Shown piece after piece: positions 1-9,794 of a DNA stretch of 64,000 nucleotides. How positions within the stretch are numbered: position 1 is the first letter of the stretch; every line of letters starts with the position of its first letter. A model generated the notes under the pieces. The model was not told the DNA's origin. It searched no databases and worked only from the letters and a program-made list of their open reading frames with translations. This DNA is from Thermococcus sp. P6 (GTDB lineage Archaea > Methanobacteriota_B > Thermococci > Thermococcales > Thermococcaceae), in NCBI RefSeq assembly GCF_002214525.1, contig NZ_CP015104.1, positions 1,364,001 through 1,428,000 on the forward strand. The letters run 5' to 3'. The translations under genes and the position numbers were made by a program.

Positions 1-294
1 TACGGGAGTGGGATGAGTGCCGAGAAAGGAAGATACGACATCGTCTACCCGGAGAACGTAAACCGCTGGAAGGAGGAGATAGTGGAGACCTTCAACCGCC
101 TCGTGGATGAAGGGGGCGAGATGAAGATATGGTGGGAAGGAGAGACCAGATACACCCAGATAAGGGACTTCGAGGTGATACCCTGCGGCGGAACGCACGT
201 GAAGGACATAAGGGAGATAGGCCACCTGAAGAAGTTCAAGCGTTCCAGTCTCGGGAAGGGCAAGCAGAGGCTGGAGATCTGGCTCAGCGATTGA
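1..294 (+). CDS. alaX: AlaX-type alanyl-tRNA editing protein, 3' part
   Basis: The reading frame is open from base 1, so the gene starts outside the window; the ATG at 13 is probably internal. The visible 97 codons carry CGGTHV, the conserved zinc-binding motif of the AlaRS/ThrRS second additional domain, followed by a basic C-terminus ending WLSD. AlaX proteins are free-standing editing domains that hydrolyse Ser-tRNA(Ala) or Gly-tRNA(Ala) in the cytoplasm. The stop lies 20 bp from the end of the convergent tRNA methyltransferase gene. Without the N-terminal half I cannot tell which AlaX subtype it is. Confidence 0.8.
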   Translation, partial: YGSGMSAEKGRYDIVYPENVNRWKEEIVETFNRLVDEGGEMKIWWEGETRYTQIRDFEVIPCGGTHVKDIREIGHLKKFKRSSLGKGKQRLEIWLSD

Positions 295-313
295 AGCCCT
301 TCCGATGTCCTTT

Positions 314-1306
314 TTACCTTTCGAAAACGTAGAAGTACCTCTCAAGGCTCTTGTGGACCCGCTGGTAATAGCGGGCGATGGGCTTTAAGTCCACCTCTCC
401 CGCCTCTTCCATTGCCCGGAAGTCGGCCGGAAAGGCTATGGCAACCCTGCCCTCGGGCTTCAGGACGTCGTGGATGCTCCGGAGGACCTCCCTGTAGAGC
501 TCGTTCCTCCTCCTTCCGGCCAGCGTTGCGGAGGTGCCGTAGGGCGGGTCCGTTGCCACCGCTTCAAAGCTCCTTCCGAAGAGCTCCTTAAGTTCCGTCG
601 CATCTCCAAGTCTCAGCTCGTAGTCCTTTACGCCGTAGTGCCTCAGGTTCCTTTCGGCCCCTTCCACCATCTCCGGCCTTATGTCAACGCCATACACCTT
701 CAGGCCGAGCAACGCTGCCTCGATCAGTATCCCGCCGGCGCCCATCATGGGATCGAGGAGCTCCCTCCTCGCTTTAGTCAGGTTCACCATGGCCCGGGAG
801 ATCCTCGGATGGAGGGATATCGGCCTGAAAAAGGGCCTCCTGTGGGCCTTTCTATTCTCGAAGTCAGCTGGATCAAAGAAGCGGAGCATTACCCCGGCGT
901 GGAGCCTTTCCCCGCAGTGGACCCTCACGACGGTGTCCGGCTTCGAGAGGTTCACGGGGAAGCCCATTGAGTGGATAACCGCGCCGAGCTTCCGCGGGAG
1001 GTCGAGTGTTCTATGCCTGCAGTTCGCCATGGTTTCCGTATCGACCTTGAAGGTCCCCCTGATCGGCCAGTCCACTTCTCTGGCCTTTTGGAGGAGCTCC
1101 TCAACGGAATCCGCCTCGATCAAGAGCCTTCCGTACTCGTGGGAAAGACCGAGCCTGTCGAGGAAGGGGAAGGCCTTCTCGTCCGCCTCTATCCTGAGCA
1201 GTAGGTAGTCCCTTCCGGTTATCCTTCCGCCCCCGAGCTCGAGCATTGCCCTTACTTCGTCCACCGCCATCTCCGGGAGGCTGCCGAGAATCCTGACGTA
1301 GAGCAT
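314..1306 (-). CDS. trmG10: tRNA (guanine(10)-N2)-dimethyltransferase, Trm-G10/Trm11 family
   Basis: This 330-aa protein has the length and layout of the archaeal Trm-G10 enzyme, which methylates G10 of tRNA to m2G/m22G using SAM. An N-terminal THUMP-type RNA-binding region covers roughly residues 50-160. The methylase domain follows, with SAM-binding motif I DPMMGAGG at 185-192 and the amino-methylase motif IV DPPYG at 253-257. The start ATG at 1306 is the first in frame. The gene is monocistronic and convergent with the AlaX gene. The family assignment rests on THUMP plus DPPYG and the length. A Trm14 (G6) relative is the main alternative, but those enzymes are longer. Confidence 0.85.
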   Translation of the reverse strand: MLYVRILGSLPEMAVDEVRAMLELGGGRITGRDYLLLRIEADEKAFPFLDRLGLSHEYGRLLIEADSVEELLQKAREVDWPIRGTFKVDTETMANCRHRTLDLPRKLGAVIHSMGFPVNLSKPDTVVRVHCGERLHAGVMLRFFDPADFENRKAHRRPFFRPISLHPRISRAMVNLTKARRELLDPMMGAGGILIEAALLGLKVYGVDIRPEMVEGAERNLRHYGVKDYELRLGDATELKELFGRSFEAVATDPPYGTSATLAGRRRNELYREVLRSIHDVLKPEGRVAIAFPADFRAMEEAGEVDLKPIARYYQRVHKSLERYFYVFER

Positions 1307-1651
1307 GATCCGGGCTCTCCGGCGGGGTTTTTAAGGGTTTGGCCAAGGTTAGGACCTTCGAAAACCTTAATATTCAAAACTGAACTTTACCCATTTGACG
1401 ACCTGCAGTCTTCAAAAACCTTGAGGAATCCCCCTTCTGCGGGAGGAGGGGCGTGAGGCAAAGAAAGGGGAATCAAACCCCATATCGTTGCCGGGAGACT
1501 CTTGTGCGAGTCCAAAAATCAATTATTGAAAGCACGAGATTTTCTTTAAAATTACTTAAGACATTTAATTCCATCCTTGGGCCTTTTTGATATTCATCCT
1601 CAAAATCTTTTTGAAGGATCTGTTTCATCTTCAAAACCTTTATTCTCATAT
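1307..1651. other. 345-bp non-coding gap with three consecutive short hairpins
   Basis: No gene is visible here. Between about 1421 and 1515 three perfect or near-perfect hairpins follow one another: CCCCTTC (1431-1437) with GGAGGGG (1445-1451, one G-U pair); GGGG (1467-1470) with CCCC (1478-1481); GACTC (1497-1501) with GAGTC (1508-1512). The rest is A+T-rich and adjoins the left edge of the methylase/helicase island. The hairpins could be a structured RNA, a transposon end or a decayed gene; I recognise no family, tRNA or insertion sequence in them. Confidence 0.4.
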
Positions 1652-4600
1652 TTACCCCCCAAGGGAGGTGTATATCGCTTTAACCCATGGATGCAGTTTT
1701 ATAAGCTGGAGGTTCTCATTAAGTTTTTTGTCCTTTTCAAGAGCATCAAACACCTTTTTTATATTTAGGAGTAGTTCTTCTCGTTCTTTTTCAGAAGTTT
1801 CAAGTAAGTTGTCTGGAAGATCTATGTCCTCAAGTTTATCCTCTACAAACTGTCTAATCGGGATTTTTATTACATCTCCAAGGTATAACTCATAAACAAG
1901 ACAGTCTATCAGGTTGTCAAAATAATCAATGATGTATTGGAGGTGCTTATCTTTTTTGGCAAAGTAATTCTGGTACTGTTTGAGGAAGAGCATGTATTTG
2001 GCAATAATCACAAGCGAATTTAGGTTAGGATTATTTAAATCAATAATGGGTAGTTCCTCTAATTCATAAGGTTTTATATTATAAGTCAAGGAATATTTTT
2101 GGAATCTCCAGTCAAGTAAAGAGCTATTAAATAATGATAGTAGTATGGCATAATATTTAAATTTGTGATAATCATTTTTGAGTATAATAACTCTTACACC
2201 ATTGGTCAATATGTAATCACCAAATAAAATGGAAAAATGAAGTTTTCTTTTTTCTCCTCTATTTGCCATTTGTCTCCCAACAAGCTTAGGTGATATTTTC
2301 ATTAATTCTCCAACTGTTTTTGCCGAAAGTATCTGCTTGTTTAATTTTCTTTTTCTAAATTCATCGCCGTTTTTTATCCATCTTTTTTCTTCCTCTCTCG
2401 GCTCTAAATCTACAAACCAATCTTTAATATGGTTACTTGCAACAGCAAGTTCCCCTGTAGGTTTTGAAGATAGGTACTTTTTGTCATTAGTTTCATGCAA
2501 TTTCCCATCAAAAATCCACCCTAAAGGCTCACCTTTAATGTAATTTCCAAAGGTTTTATACTTTTTAAGATATTCAATAATCTCTTTTTCCTTTTCATTC
2601 CTTAAAAGAGGCAATCGTAGTAATTTGGAATTTTCATAAATGTAATTTTTATCTATTCTTTGGCCTACGATAGAATTTAAGTTTTCTACTTGCTCAGTAG
2701 TTATAAACGGAAAGACATAAATTGTGTAGTTGGTTTTCTCCATATTTGCTTTTTTTAGTATGAATATTGAGACCTCATAGTTAATACCTTTTTTAAATAA
2801 ATAAGTGGTCGTTTCTAAAGGAAAGTGTAAAATTGCTTTAATATGATAATTCAGGTATAGTTTTCTTAACTCAAAACTTTCCTTATCGCCCCAAAACATT
2901 ATGGGGACTAAAAATGAATAATACCCAGATTTAGATACATAACTTATTGATCGCTCCAAAAACATTTTATAAAGATCAATATTTGCACCTATTTTAGTGT
3001 AAAAATGCTTGTAAATTTTAGAAAAAATGGCTTTCTCATGTTTTGGAATATCCATATTTTTTATTTTCCCATACGGCGGATTCCCCACCACAACATCAAA
3101 CCCCGGATTCTCCCTCAACATAACCTCAGGAAATTCAAAAGCCCAGTGGAAGGTTTTTATCTTCTTTAACTCATCTAAATCAATTCCATGCTCCCCAGCA
3201 AACTTCTCATCCAGTTTACCGTTAAACAGGTGGGTTATGTAATTAAGAAGACCGTTCAGCTTAACCGCATACTTCGAATTTAAGGATGCCACGAGAATCC
3301 TTGTGAGCTTCTCCTTCGTCTTTAAAACCCTCTCAAAGTCCCTCCAGTCGATCTCCTTTTTCGCAAGGATCCTGTTCATCTCTTCAACTTCTCTGAGAAT
3401 GTTTCCCTTAATTCCAAGGGCCTTTGCGATTGATGGCAGGTATTCCTTCAGCTCTTCATCAACCTTAATCCTTTTTTCAATGTCCTGGATCTCCTGCTCC
3501 TTTAAAATAAAACTAAGCAGTGATTTTTGTTTTTCCCTGGGTTCCTCCCCATCTTTCGTTTCCTTCCTCGGTAAATTCACGTAGCCAATAAGAGAATTGC
3601 CCTCCCTCAGATTGAAATGAACGTTCGGAAACCTGATGAAAACCCCCGCATCGGCGTTGAAATGCCTCGCGAGAGTAAGGAAAAGCCTCGCCTTCGCTAC
3701 CTTCAGTGCCGAGGGCTTTATATCGACGCCGTAAACGTTCCTCGACAGAATTATGAAGAATTTGACGTAAATCTCGAACATCCCCTCCTTTTCTGGAATT
3801 TCAAGCAAGTTAAATGGCTCTATCCTTCCTTCATCATTCGCAACGAGAATTTCAAGTTTCTCAATTCCAGCCGTCTTTACCCTATCCTTTAAGTTTTGAT
3901 AGATATCAACGAGAACCTTAATGGCACTCTCGAGGAAGTGACCGGAACCAACAGCTGGATCGAGGATTTTAATATCCTTCAATAGATCAAAAAGGGCAAG
4001 CAGCTCATCCTTCCCTCCGGAATTGATCAGCTCGTCTATACTCTTATATCCCTTGTTGAATTTCTTGTTTATTCTATCGATTAGATATGGCTCGATAGTG
4101 TTCTTTCAGATATATTCTGTAATCTTCCCCGGGGTGTAATACGAGCCGGTCTTCTTTTTTTCTTCTTCTGTCATTAACTTTTCATAAAGGGAGCCAAGGA
4201 CGTACTCGTCGATGTCCCCATCGACCCAGTCCCTGCTCTCAAAAAGGTTTAGCAGGGGAACGTCAAAATCAATGTCCCTTTCAGAAATCATTCTTCTTCT
4301 GCCCTTTGGTGTTAAATTTACCAGCTTCTCAGTGACCCCCTTCTGATAAAAGCACTTATCCGGAATCGTTATGGCTTCGTTGTTCCCCCGTTCACCATCC
4401 AGAAATACCGCCGGGCCGATGACAACACACTTCCCTATGTGCTCGTCCTCAACGTACGGACCATCGGAGTACCCGCTTATCTTATTGAAGAAATGCCTTA
4501 AGAAATCGTGATAGCTCTCAAATCCGCCCAGAAGCTTTCTCTGTTTTAGCTCTTCGAATTTCGTTATGAAGTATCTCTTATCTTTGTTGAAAAATCCTTT

Positions 4601-5143
4601 TTCCTGCAGATACCAGAGTGTGAGCATCTGCATCATGAAGTTATCCACGAATTCCCTTCTTTCCCTATCTCCGGAAAGCCCCTTGATATTTTCGAGCAAA
4701 AACTCTTTACATTTCTTGTAAAGGACGTAGAACTCTTCAATTACGTCGGACCTGTTAAATAGCTCCTCAAAATTCTTAGGGCTTGGCTCTTCCAAAGCCT
4801 TGTACAGCTTTTTGAGGAAGAGTTTGTTTATCTTGGCTATCGTTTTTCTGATATACTTGTCCTTAGCCCTGTAGTCCTTAATAATAACCTCCTCTCCCCT
4901 GTAAACTATGATTCCAAGTCTTGCGGCATAGCCACTCACTGGTGGCTTGTAATTTAAAAGGCTGGAAAGTTCCCTCTTATCGTCGGTTTCGGCAAAAAGT
5001 ATGCCATCGAAGAGGTTTATATCCTCATCTTTCTCGAAGATGTAAACGGGATAATTTTTCCCTGAAATCTCGATTTCTTTTCTCTCAAACTTTTCAATCC
5101 TCCTGAGGATGTCTTTCTTTAATTTTTCAACCGTTATAGGCAT
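1652..5143 (-). pseudogene. Large N6-adenine DNA methylase interrupted by an in-frame UGA
   Basis: Two open stretches lie in one reading frame, separated by a single TGA at 4106-4108: 345 codons upstream (ATG at 5143) and 817 downstream. Together they make a 1163-codon protein of the Eco57I/BREX/DISARM type of large adenine methylase. The first part ends in GSYYTP, the motif X region that precedes the SAM site. The second holds motif I, DPAVGSGHF, 41 codons past the stop, and motif IV, NPPYG, at 3068-3082, followed by a long region probably used for target recognition. No ATG or GTG lies between the TGA and motif I; the first candidate restart is TTG at 3982. The gene overlaps the upstream helicase gene by 17 bp. 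A nonsense mutation (for example TCA to TGA) is the simplest reading; sequencing error or readthrough are alternatives. Base composition is A+T-richer than the flanks. Confidence 0.85.
4106..4108 (-). other. In-frame UGA separating the two halves of the methylase
   Basis: Read on the minus strand the codons are ACA GAA TAT ATC TGA AAG AAC ACT ATC GAG. The protein sense continues without a frame change on both sides (ITEYI, stop, KNTIEPYLIDRI). The 41 codons between this stop and TTG 3982 are fully open and rich in normal protein-like sequence, so the break is one codon and not a frameshift. No ribosome binding site with an in-frame ATG or GTG follows to restart the second half. Confidence 0.9.
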
Positions 5144-8100
5144 AGAACCACCCCAGCGGTTTCTTTTCCACCTTTAACGATTCGATGTCATCCAGCCTCT
5201 TCATTCTAAAGTATTTATAGAGGGCATCAACGACACCTTTAACGTCGTTGATTTTCACATTATTGTTCCTTTCAACCTGAATTAAATTATTCTTAACCAG
5301 CAGAGATTTTATCTCCCTCGAATACTGGTGATAGTCCAGTAGCTGAAGTTTATTAACAATGTTGTTATATTTCTTTCTATACTCTTCAGAGTCTCTTACC
5401 TCCTCCCTTTTTAAAATTAACGCGTTTAATAAGTTATAGAGAAATCCCTTTTGTTTGGGTTTAAATTCTCTCCTTAATTTTTCAACTTCTTCTTCAGCCT
5501 TTTCTTCAATCTTCTTCAGCTTTTCAGCCGCAACATCGAGTTTCACCGGATTCATAGCCCCGCCCTTCACAAGCTCGAGCAGGACAAGGGGAGACTCTTC
5601 CTTCAATCCATCTTCACCCATGCTGATAATCTTCTTATCTATCCTGTAACCCCCGCGATAAAACTCGTAAATGCTGTAGATCCTGTTGGATCCGGATTTT
5701 ACGTAGGTGTAATAGGGCCCATCTTCAAGATTCACGACCTCCTCAAAATCCTCTTTCGTTAATCCCAGCTCGTACTGTATGATGTTCAGAAGCCTGTACT
5801 CATCGATCTGCTCCTGCGGAATTCCACCTTTAAACCACTGCTTGAACTCCTCAGAAATACCGAGCTCTTCAAGGTCGGTCATTGATAATTCGGAGATCCT
5901 CTTGATCCTCTCACCAAATGTCTCAACGCTTATTTTCTCCTCGGGACTGAGTATTCTGGATTCTTTACCAACAACAAGCGTTATGTCCTCGATTTTCTGT
6001 TTGAGCTTGTTCAGAATTCCTACAAGAACCTCTATCTCCTCCGAGGGAATGAAGTTCAGGACATAAACATCCTTCTCGTTTCCTATTCTATTCACCCTTC
6101 CAACCCTCTGGACGATTATCATGGGATTCCACGGCAGGTCAAAGTTAACAACAGCATCCGCATCCTGCAGATTAACGCCTTCACTAAGGGCGTCGGTTGA
6201 TATGAGAATATCAATTTCTCCATACCTTTCTACTTCTTTCTCTCCACCATTGGCCTCTGGAGCAAACCTCTTTATGTAGTTGATCTTTGTAGTTGTGTCG
6301 GTATCCCCGGTAACAAGTGCAATCTTTAACCTGCCTTTATCATCCTTAAGCCATGGATGGAGATCAACTTCTCTTTCAATCCACTCCCTAAGATTGTGAT
6401 AAATGTAATAGGCAGTGTCCTTGTACTGGGTGAAGATGAGGATCTTCTTACCATTCAATGTTGGAATATGTGAAAGTCTCTCAGATTTGTATTTTGGAAT
6501 TGCAATGAGATTTTTCAGGGCTTCGAGCTTGGGATCGTTCTTATAACAGAAAATTCTTGATTTAACGATCTCGTCTTCATCCCTCGGAACCACCCCAAGT
6601 ACCTTGAAATCGCCATTCTCTTCAACTTTAAGCCCGTCAAGTGCTTCAAATATATCATCCATCAGCTTTAAATCCTGTTCAAGCTTGTCTAAGGCTACCC
6701 TTAACCCTATCCTGATTTTTTCAATCGACGAACCCAGGGGATTGTACTCTTCAGCATATTCGTTCAACAATTTGATGACCTTATCAAACCGTGTTTCCTC
6801 ATCTTCAGCCTCCGCGTTGAACTCCTCTGAGACCTCTTCAAGGTCTTTTTTGATCTTAGCCTTTTCCAAAGCCTCCCGAATCAGCTCCTTCAATTCCTCC
6901 TCGCTCATTATTTTGTCGACATCTTTCTTAAACCGGGAGTAGAAGATTCTCTCCTTCTCATAGATCTTCCTGAGGGTTGTTTCAAAGGCGAATATATCGC
7001 TCTCCAGCCTCTTACCGAGCAAGAGTCTGAACAGGTCAGAGACCTCTATTATTCTATATTTTCCTTCCTCTTCGTCTTCCTCAAACACAATATACCTCAC
7101 GCCGTATAGCTTCGTGTGTTCAAAGTTAATTTTATCCATGTTTTTTGATATGAGTTTTATTAAGGCGTTAAACCTGTCTGTGTAGAACGGGGAGTAATCA
7201 AGGCTGTAGGGTTTTGGATCCTTGAAGACAAGTTTCTTGCCATTCATCTCCAGATCTTTGAACTGCTCCAGAATGTACTTTCTTGTCCTTAAAACCATTA
7301 TCTCATCAAGCACATTTCTTTTAATCTCAATGGCCACTTTTTTTAGCTCGTTTTTGGCATTGTCGTCCTTATTTTCCTCATATCTCCTTTTGAGCTTTTT
7401 GTATTCCCTTATTAATTCGTCAATCGCGATATTTTTGTTTTTAAAGGGCTTGAAGGTATCATCCGTGAATATTCTTATCAGGTTGTAAATGTCATCTATC
7501 GTATTGTTCAGAGGGGTGGCCGTAAGGAGCATGAATTTATTTGAAACGTTATTGGATTTTCTCCGTAAAAACCTCGCAGCTTTCCACCGGTTTGTGCTTT
7601 TGTTCCGGTATTTGTGGGCCTCATCAATAACAAAAAGGTCGTATTCATCGGCCATTTTTTTCAGTCTTTCATCAACATTTCCTTTGCTTAAATCTGCCTT
7701 GTAGTTCTGGAAAAGACCAAGCGATAGAAATGCAATCTTACCCAGAAGTTTTTCTCCGCTTTCATCATAGATCTCGTATATTTTGTGATTATAATCATCC
7801 TTTAAATCATCCTCACGTTTTAAATCATCCTTTATAATTCTCTTAAAGTTTTTCTTAAAGAAGAATTCCGAGTTCACTCTAACTTTTTCTCCCCTCTTAA
7901 GCTTTGCCAAAGTTCTATCATCAGCTCTCCCAACAAGCAAATCTTCCCACTGGGATATCAGAGATGGTGGAAGGATCAGCATGACTGCTGGAACCTTACC
8001 CTTCGGTATCCAGTGGGGGAAATTCCCGGTTATAAAATCCTGAATTATCGCTGCTGCCATGAAACTCTTTCCCAATCCAACAGAGTCCGCAAGAATCACC

Positions 8101-8906
8101 CCATTATAATAGTTCAGAATCCTTATAGCGTTAATTACGCCCACAAGCTGAAACTCCATTAAAATATCTTTTTCGCTCAGATTTAGGATCCTGCCTTCCG
8201 TCCATTTATATACAAGGTATTTGAATAGGGTTTCAGGATCAATAAATTTACCAAGCTTTGGATATTTTGCCCCCGGGATAGCACCTGAAATCTCAATAAC
8301 TTTGATTAGATCCTCATTAAAATCAACGGACTCATTCCACAATTCATCGAACCATTTGTTGAGATAGAGAACATCGTCCCTCTCAGTTAAAATTACATTC
8401 AGCTCTTTATTCCTCGCCAATCCTTCAGCTGTAAAATTTGAAGAACCCACGATTGCCACTCCGGGAGACCCATGCCTATCCCCAAGATCCTTTAAAAACA
8501 GGTAAAGCTTGGCATGAAGTCTCGCTTTGTCGTAAAGTTTTATATCTATCAACCCTTTTGCGATGTAATCCCTAAGTTTCTTTAATCGGTCTATCTGCCG
8601 GTCTGTTAATTCCCTGGACTGAAGCTCCTCAATCATTCTCTGCTTAAATAATTCCCTTAGATTGTATCCCTCAATTATCTCCTCTTTTGTAGGTAGGGTG
8701 GTCTCATTCCCCATCACAAGTTTCAAAAAGGGTTTTTTACTCGCATTTTTGGGAAAATCCTCCTCAACCAAGTCAAACCCACTTAAAAAGAAATACCCCA
8801 CAGCAAACTTTGCCTCTATGCTGTCTCTCAGCATATCCCTTATGGCATCTTTGAGAAACCTACCGGAAGTATTATCTATAATTTTTGTTGAGTCGACCCC
8901 CAACAT
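5127..8906 (-). CDS. PLD-nuclease and SNF2-type helicase fusion protein
   Basis: This 1259-aa protein begins with a phospholipase-D-type nuclease domain with one HKD-like motif: H131-x-K133 in HAKLYLF, then GSSNFT at 154-159. A superfamily 2 SNF2/HepA-like helicase follows, with DSVGLGKS (Walker A, 274-281), DEAH (428-431), TATP (462-465) and a C-terminal helicase half with ALSEGVNLQ and QRVGRVNRIG. The last 300 residues are charged and partly helical. The next gene is a large adenine methylase overlapping by 17 bp, so the two form one operon. Pairing of a SNF2 helicase, a PLD nuclease and an adenine methylase is typical of phage-defence systems such as class 1 DISARM (drmD-drmMI, with PLD drmC). 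Here drmA and drmB are absent and PLD is fused to the helicase. Defence is inferred; the domains are seen. Confidence 0.85.
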   Translation of the reverse strand: MLGVDSTKIIDNTSGRFLKDAIRDMLRDSIEAKFAVGYFFLSGFDLVEEDFPKNASKKPFLKLVMGNETTLPTKEEIIEGYNLRELFKQRMIEELQSRELTDRQIDRLKKLRDYIAKGLIDIKLYDKARLHAKLYLFLKDLGDRHGSPGVAIVGSSNFTAEGLARNKELNVILTERDDVLYLNKWFDELWNESVDFNEDLIKVIEISGAIPGAKYPKLGKFIDPETLFKYLVYKWTEGRILNLSEKDILMEFQLVGVINAIRILNYYNGVILADSVGLGKSFMAAAIIQDFITGNFPHWIPKGKVPAVMLILPPSLISQWEDLLVGRADDRTLAKLKRGEKVRVNSEFFFKKNFKRIIKDDLKREDDLKDDYNHKIYEIYDESGEKLLGKIAFLSLGLFQNYKADLSKGNVDERLKKMADEYDLFVIDEAHKYRNKSTNRWKAARFLRRKSNNVSNKFMLLTATPLNNTIDDIYNLIRIFTDDTFKPFKNKNIAIDELIREYKKLKRRYEENKDDNAKNELKKVAIEIKRNVLDEIMVLRTRKYILEQFKDLEMNGKKLVFKDPKPYSLDYSPFYTDRFNALIKLISKNMDKINFEHTKLYGVRYIVFEEDEEEGKYRIIEVSDLFRLLLGKRLESDIFAFETTLRKIYEKERIFYSRFKKDVDKIMSEEELKELIREALEKAKIKKDLEEVSEEFNAEAEDEETRFDKVIKLLNEYAEEYNPLGSSIEKIRIGLRVALDKLEQDLKLMDDIFEALDGLKVEENGDFKVLGVVPRDEDEIVKSRIFCYKNDPKLEALKNLIAIPKYKSERLSHIPTLNGKKILIFTQYKDTAYYIYHNLREWIEREVDLHPWLKDDKGRLKIALVTGDTDTTTKINYIKRFAPEANGGEKEVERYGEIDILISTDALSEGVNLQDADAVVNFDLPWNPMIIVQRVGRVNRIGNEKDVYVLNFIPSEEIEVLVGILNKLKQKIEDITLVVGKESRILSPEEKISVETFGERIKRISELSMTDLEELGISEEFKQWFKGGIPQEQIDEYRLLNIIQYELGLTKEDFEEVVNLEDGPYYTYVKSGSNRIYSIYEFYRGGYRIDKKIISMGEDGLKEESPLVLLELVKGGAMNPVKLDVAAEKLKKIEEKAEEEVEKLRREFKPKQKGFLYNLLNALILKREEVRDSEEYRKKYNNIVNKLQLLDYHQYSREIKSLLVKNNLIQVERNNNVKINDVKGVVDALYKYFRMKRLDDIESLKVEKKPLGWFYAYNG

Positions 8907-8923
8907 ACATAGTACTAACTATC

Positions 8924-8937
8924 CTGCCTTTAAAAAA
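8924..8937 (-). promoter_or_regulatory. TATA box giving a leaderless start for the helicase gene
   Basis: On the minus strand CTTTTTTAAAGG is centred about 26 bp upstream of the helicase ATG at 8906. That is the distance from an archaeal TATA box to the transcription start, and no ribosome binding site precedes the ATG. The mRNA is therefore expected to begin at or next to the start codon. This also supports ATG 8906 over any downstream start. Confidence 0.5.
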
Positions 8938-8940
8938 GCT

Positions 8941-9209
8941 TTCTAAATTGAGTTTGGACCTGTCCGGGTTATCAATAACAAATAAACCTGAAAAATAATG
9001 ATAAAATATGCAGTTGGTAAAGGATATTGTTAAGGCTTAATTTTGAGAGGAATAAAGTACCTTTGGAAATCAAAATAATTGATAAAGCTCTGCCTTATTG
9101 GAGCCCTTAAAGTTGGAGTGGAATTTGAACACCAGTGAAGAGGATTTCATAAAACAGAAAATACAAAACACCCCAGAAGGCCCGTAAAACCCTGAAAACA
9201 CGTCAAAAG
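8941..9209. other. A+T-rich non-coding gap at the right edge of the defence island
   Basis: I see no gene, repeat, tRNA or insertion-sequence end in this stretch. The A+T content is as high as in the island and falls to the level of the rest of the window inside the downstream lysO gene, so the island boundary lies in this gap. Only short frames without start or ribosome binding sites are present. Confidence 0.4.
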
Positions 9210-9794
9210 CTAAAGCTGCATTATCAAAGATATCAAAAATGGTGCCAGTGCCGTGAGTATGAAGCCGTGTATAAAGGCCAGTACGGTTATCTCCCTTCCT
9301 CCAAATTTCACGAGTACCGGAAGGGTGGAGTCCATAGTGGTTGCACCGCCCATCGAAACGGCGAGCTCCTTTGGAATCTTTTTTATTGCCAGTGGATAGA
9401 AGATTATCGTGAAGATCTCCCTCGTCAGGTTTGCCAAAAAACCTATAATCCCGTAAAGGGGGGAATACTGTGCCAGCAGGGGGCCGGTTAGGGAGTACCA
9501 TCCAAAACCCGCGGAGATTGCGAGTCCAAGCTTTAGGGGAGTCCCCACGAGGAAGGAGGCTATGATTCCTCCTGAAAGGGAGCCAAGGGTCGTGCTTATG
9601 GGGAGTATGAGTGAGATCCTGCCCGCTTTTCTGATCTCCGCTCCAAGGGCGTTGCTCCTCCCTATGTCAACTCCAATTATAAAAATCAGGAGGTAGAGCG
9701 TCAGAACGGAAAGATCTCCGAAGTCCGCGCCGGTGTATCTTCCCACCAGGATGCCCGAGAAGAGGGCTCCAAGAACGAGGTACAGGAATTTCAT
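9210..9794 (-). CDS. lysO: LysO-type exporter, C-terminal half
   Basis: This 194-aa integral membrane protein matches the C-terminal (DUF340) part of LysO, a lysine exporter of the inner membrane in E. coli. The sequence is mostly hydrophobic segments, about six, with the family's signature-like stretches GFGWYSLTGP, NLTREIF and GGATTMDSTLP. Its start ATG at 9794 overlaps the stop of the upstream 83-aa gene by 4 bp (ATGA). The two small proteins together (277 aa) equal one full LysO of about 300 aa. In E. coli LysO is one chain, so the gene is split here. The split proteins are expected to assemble in the membrane. Substrate lysine is by family only. Confidence 0.75.
   Translation of the reverse strand: MKFLYLVLGALFSGILVGRYTGADFGDLSVLTLYLLIFIIGVDIGRSNALGAEIRKAGRISLILPISTTLGSLSGGIIASFLVGTPLKLGLAISAGFGWYSLTGPLLAQYSPLYGIIGFLANLTREIFTIIFYPLAIKKIPKELAVSMGGATTMDSTLPVLVKFGGREITVLAFIHGFILTALAPFLISLIMQL

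Noticed and set aside
4106-4108. UGA in the methylase as selenocysteine or pyrrolysine-type recoding
   Set aside because: Thermococcales are not known to carry selenocysteine or pyrrolysine machinery, pyrrolysine uses UAG, and the codon is not at a catalytic site. Many genes in the window use UGA as a normal stop.
5127-8906. A complete DISARM system
   Set aside because: There is no drmA (helicase) or drmB (DUF1998) gene in the window; only a PLD-SNF2 fusion and a methylase are present.
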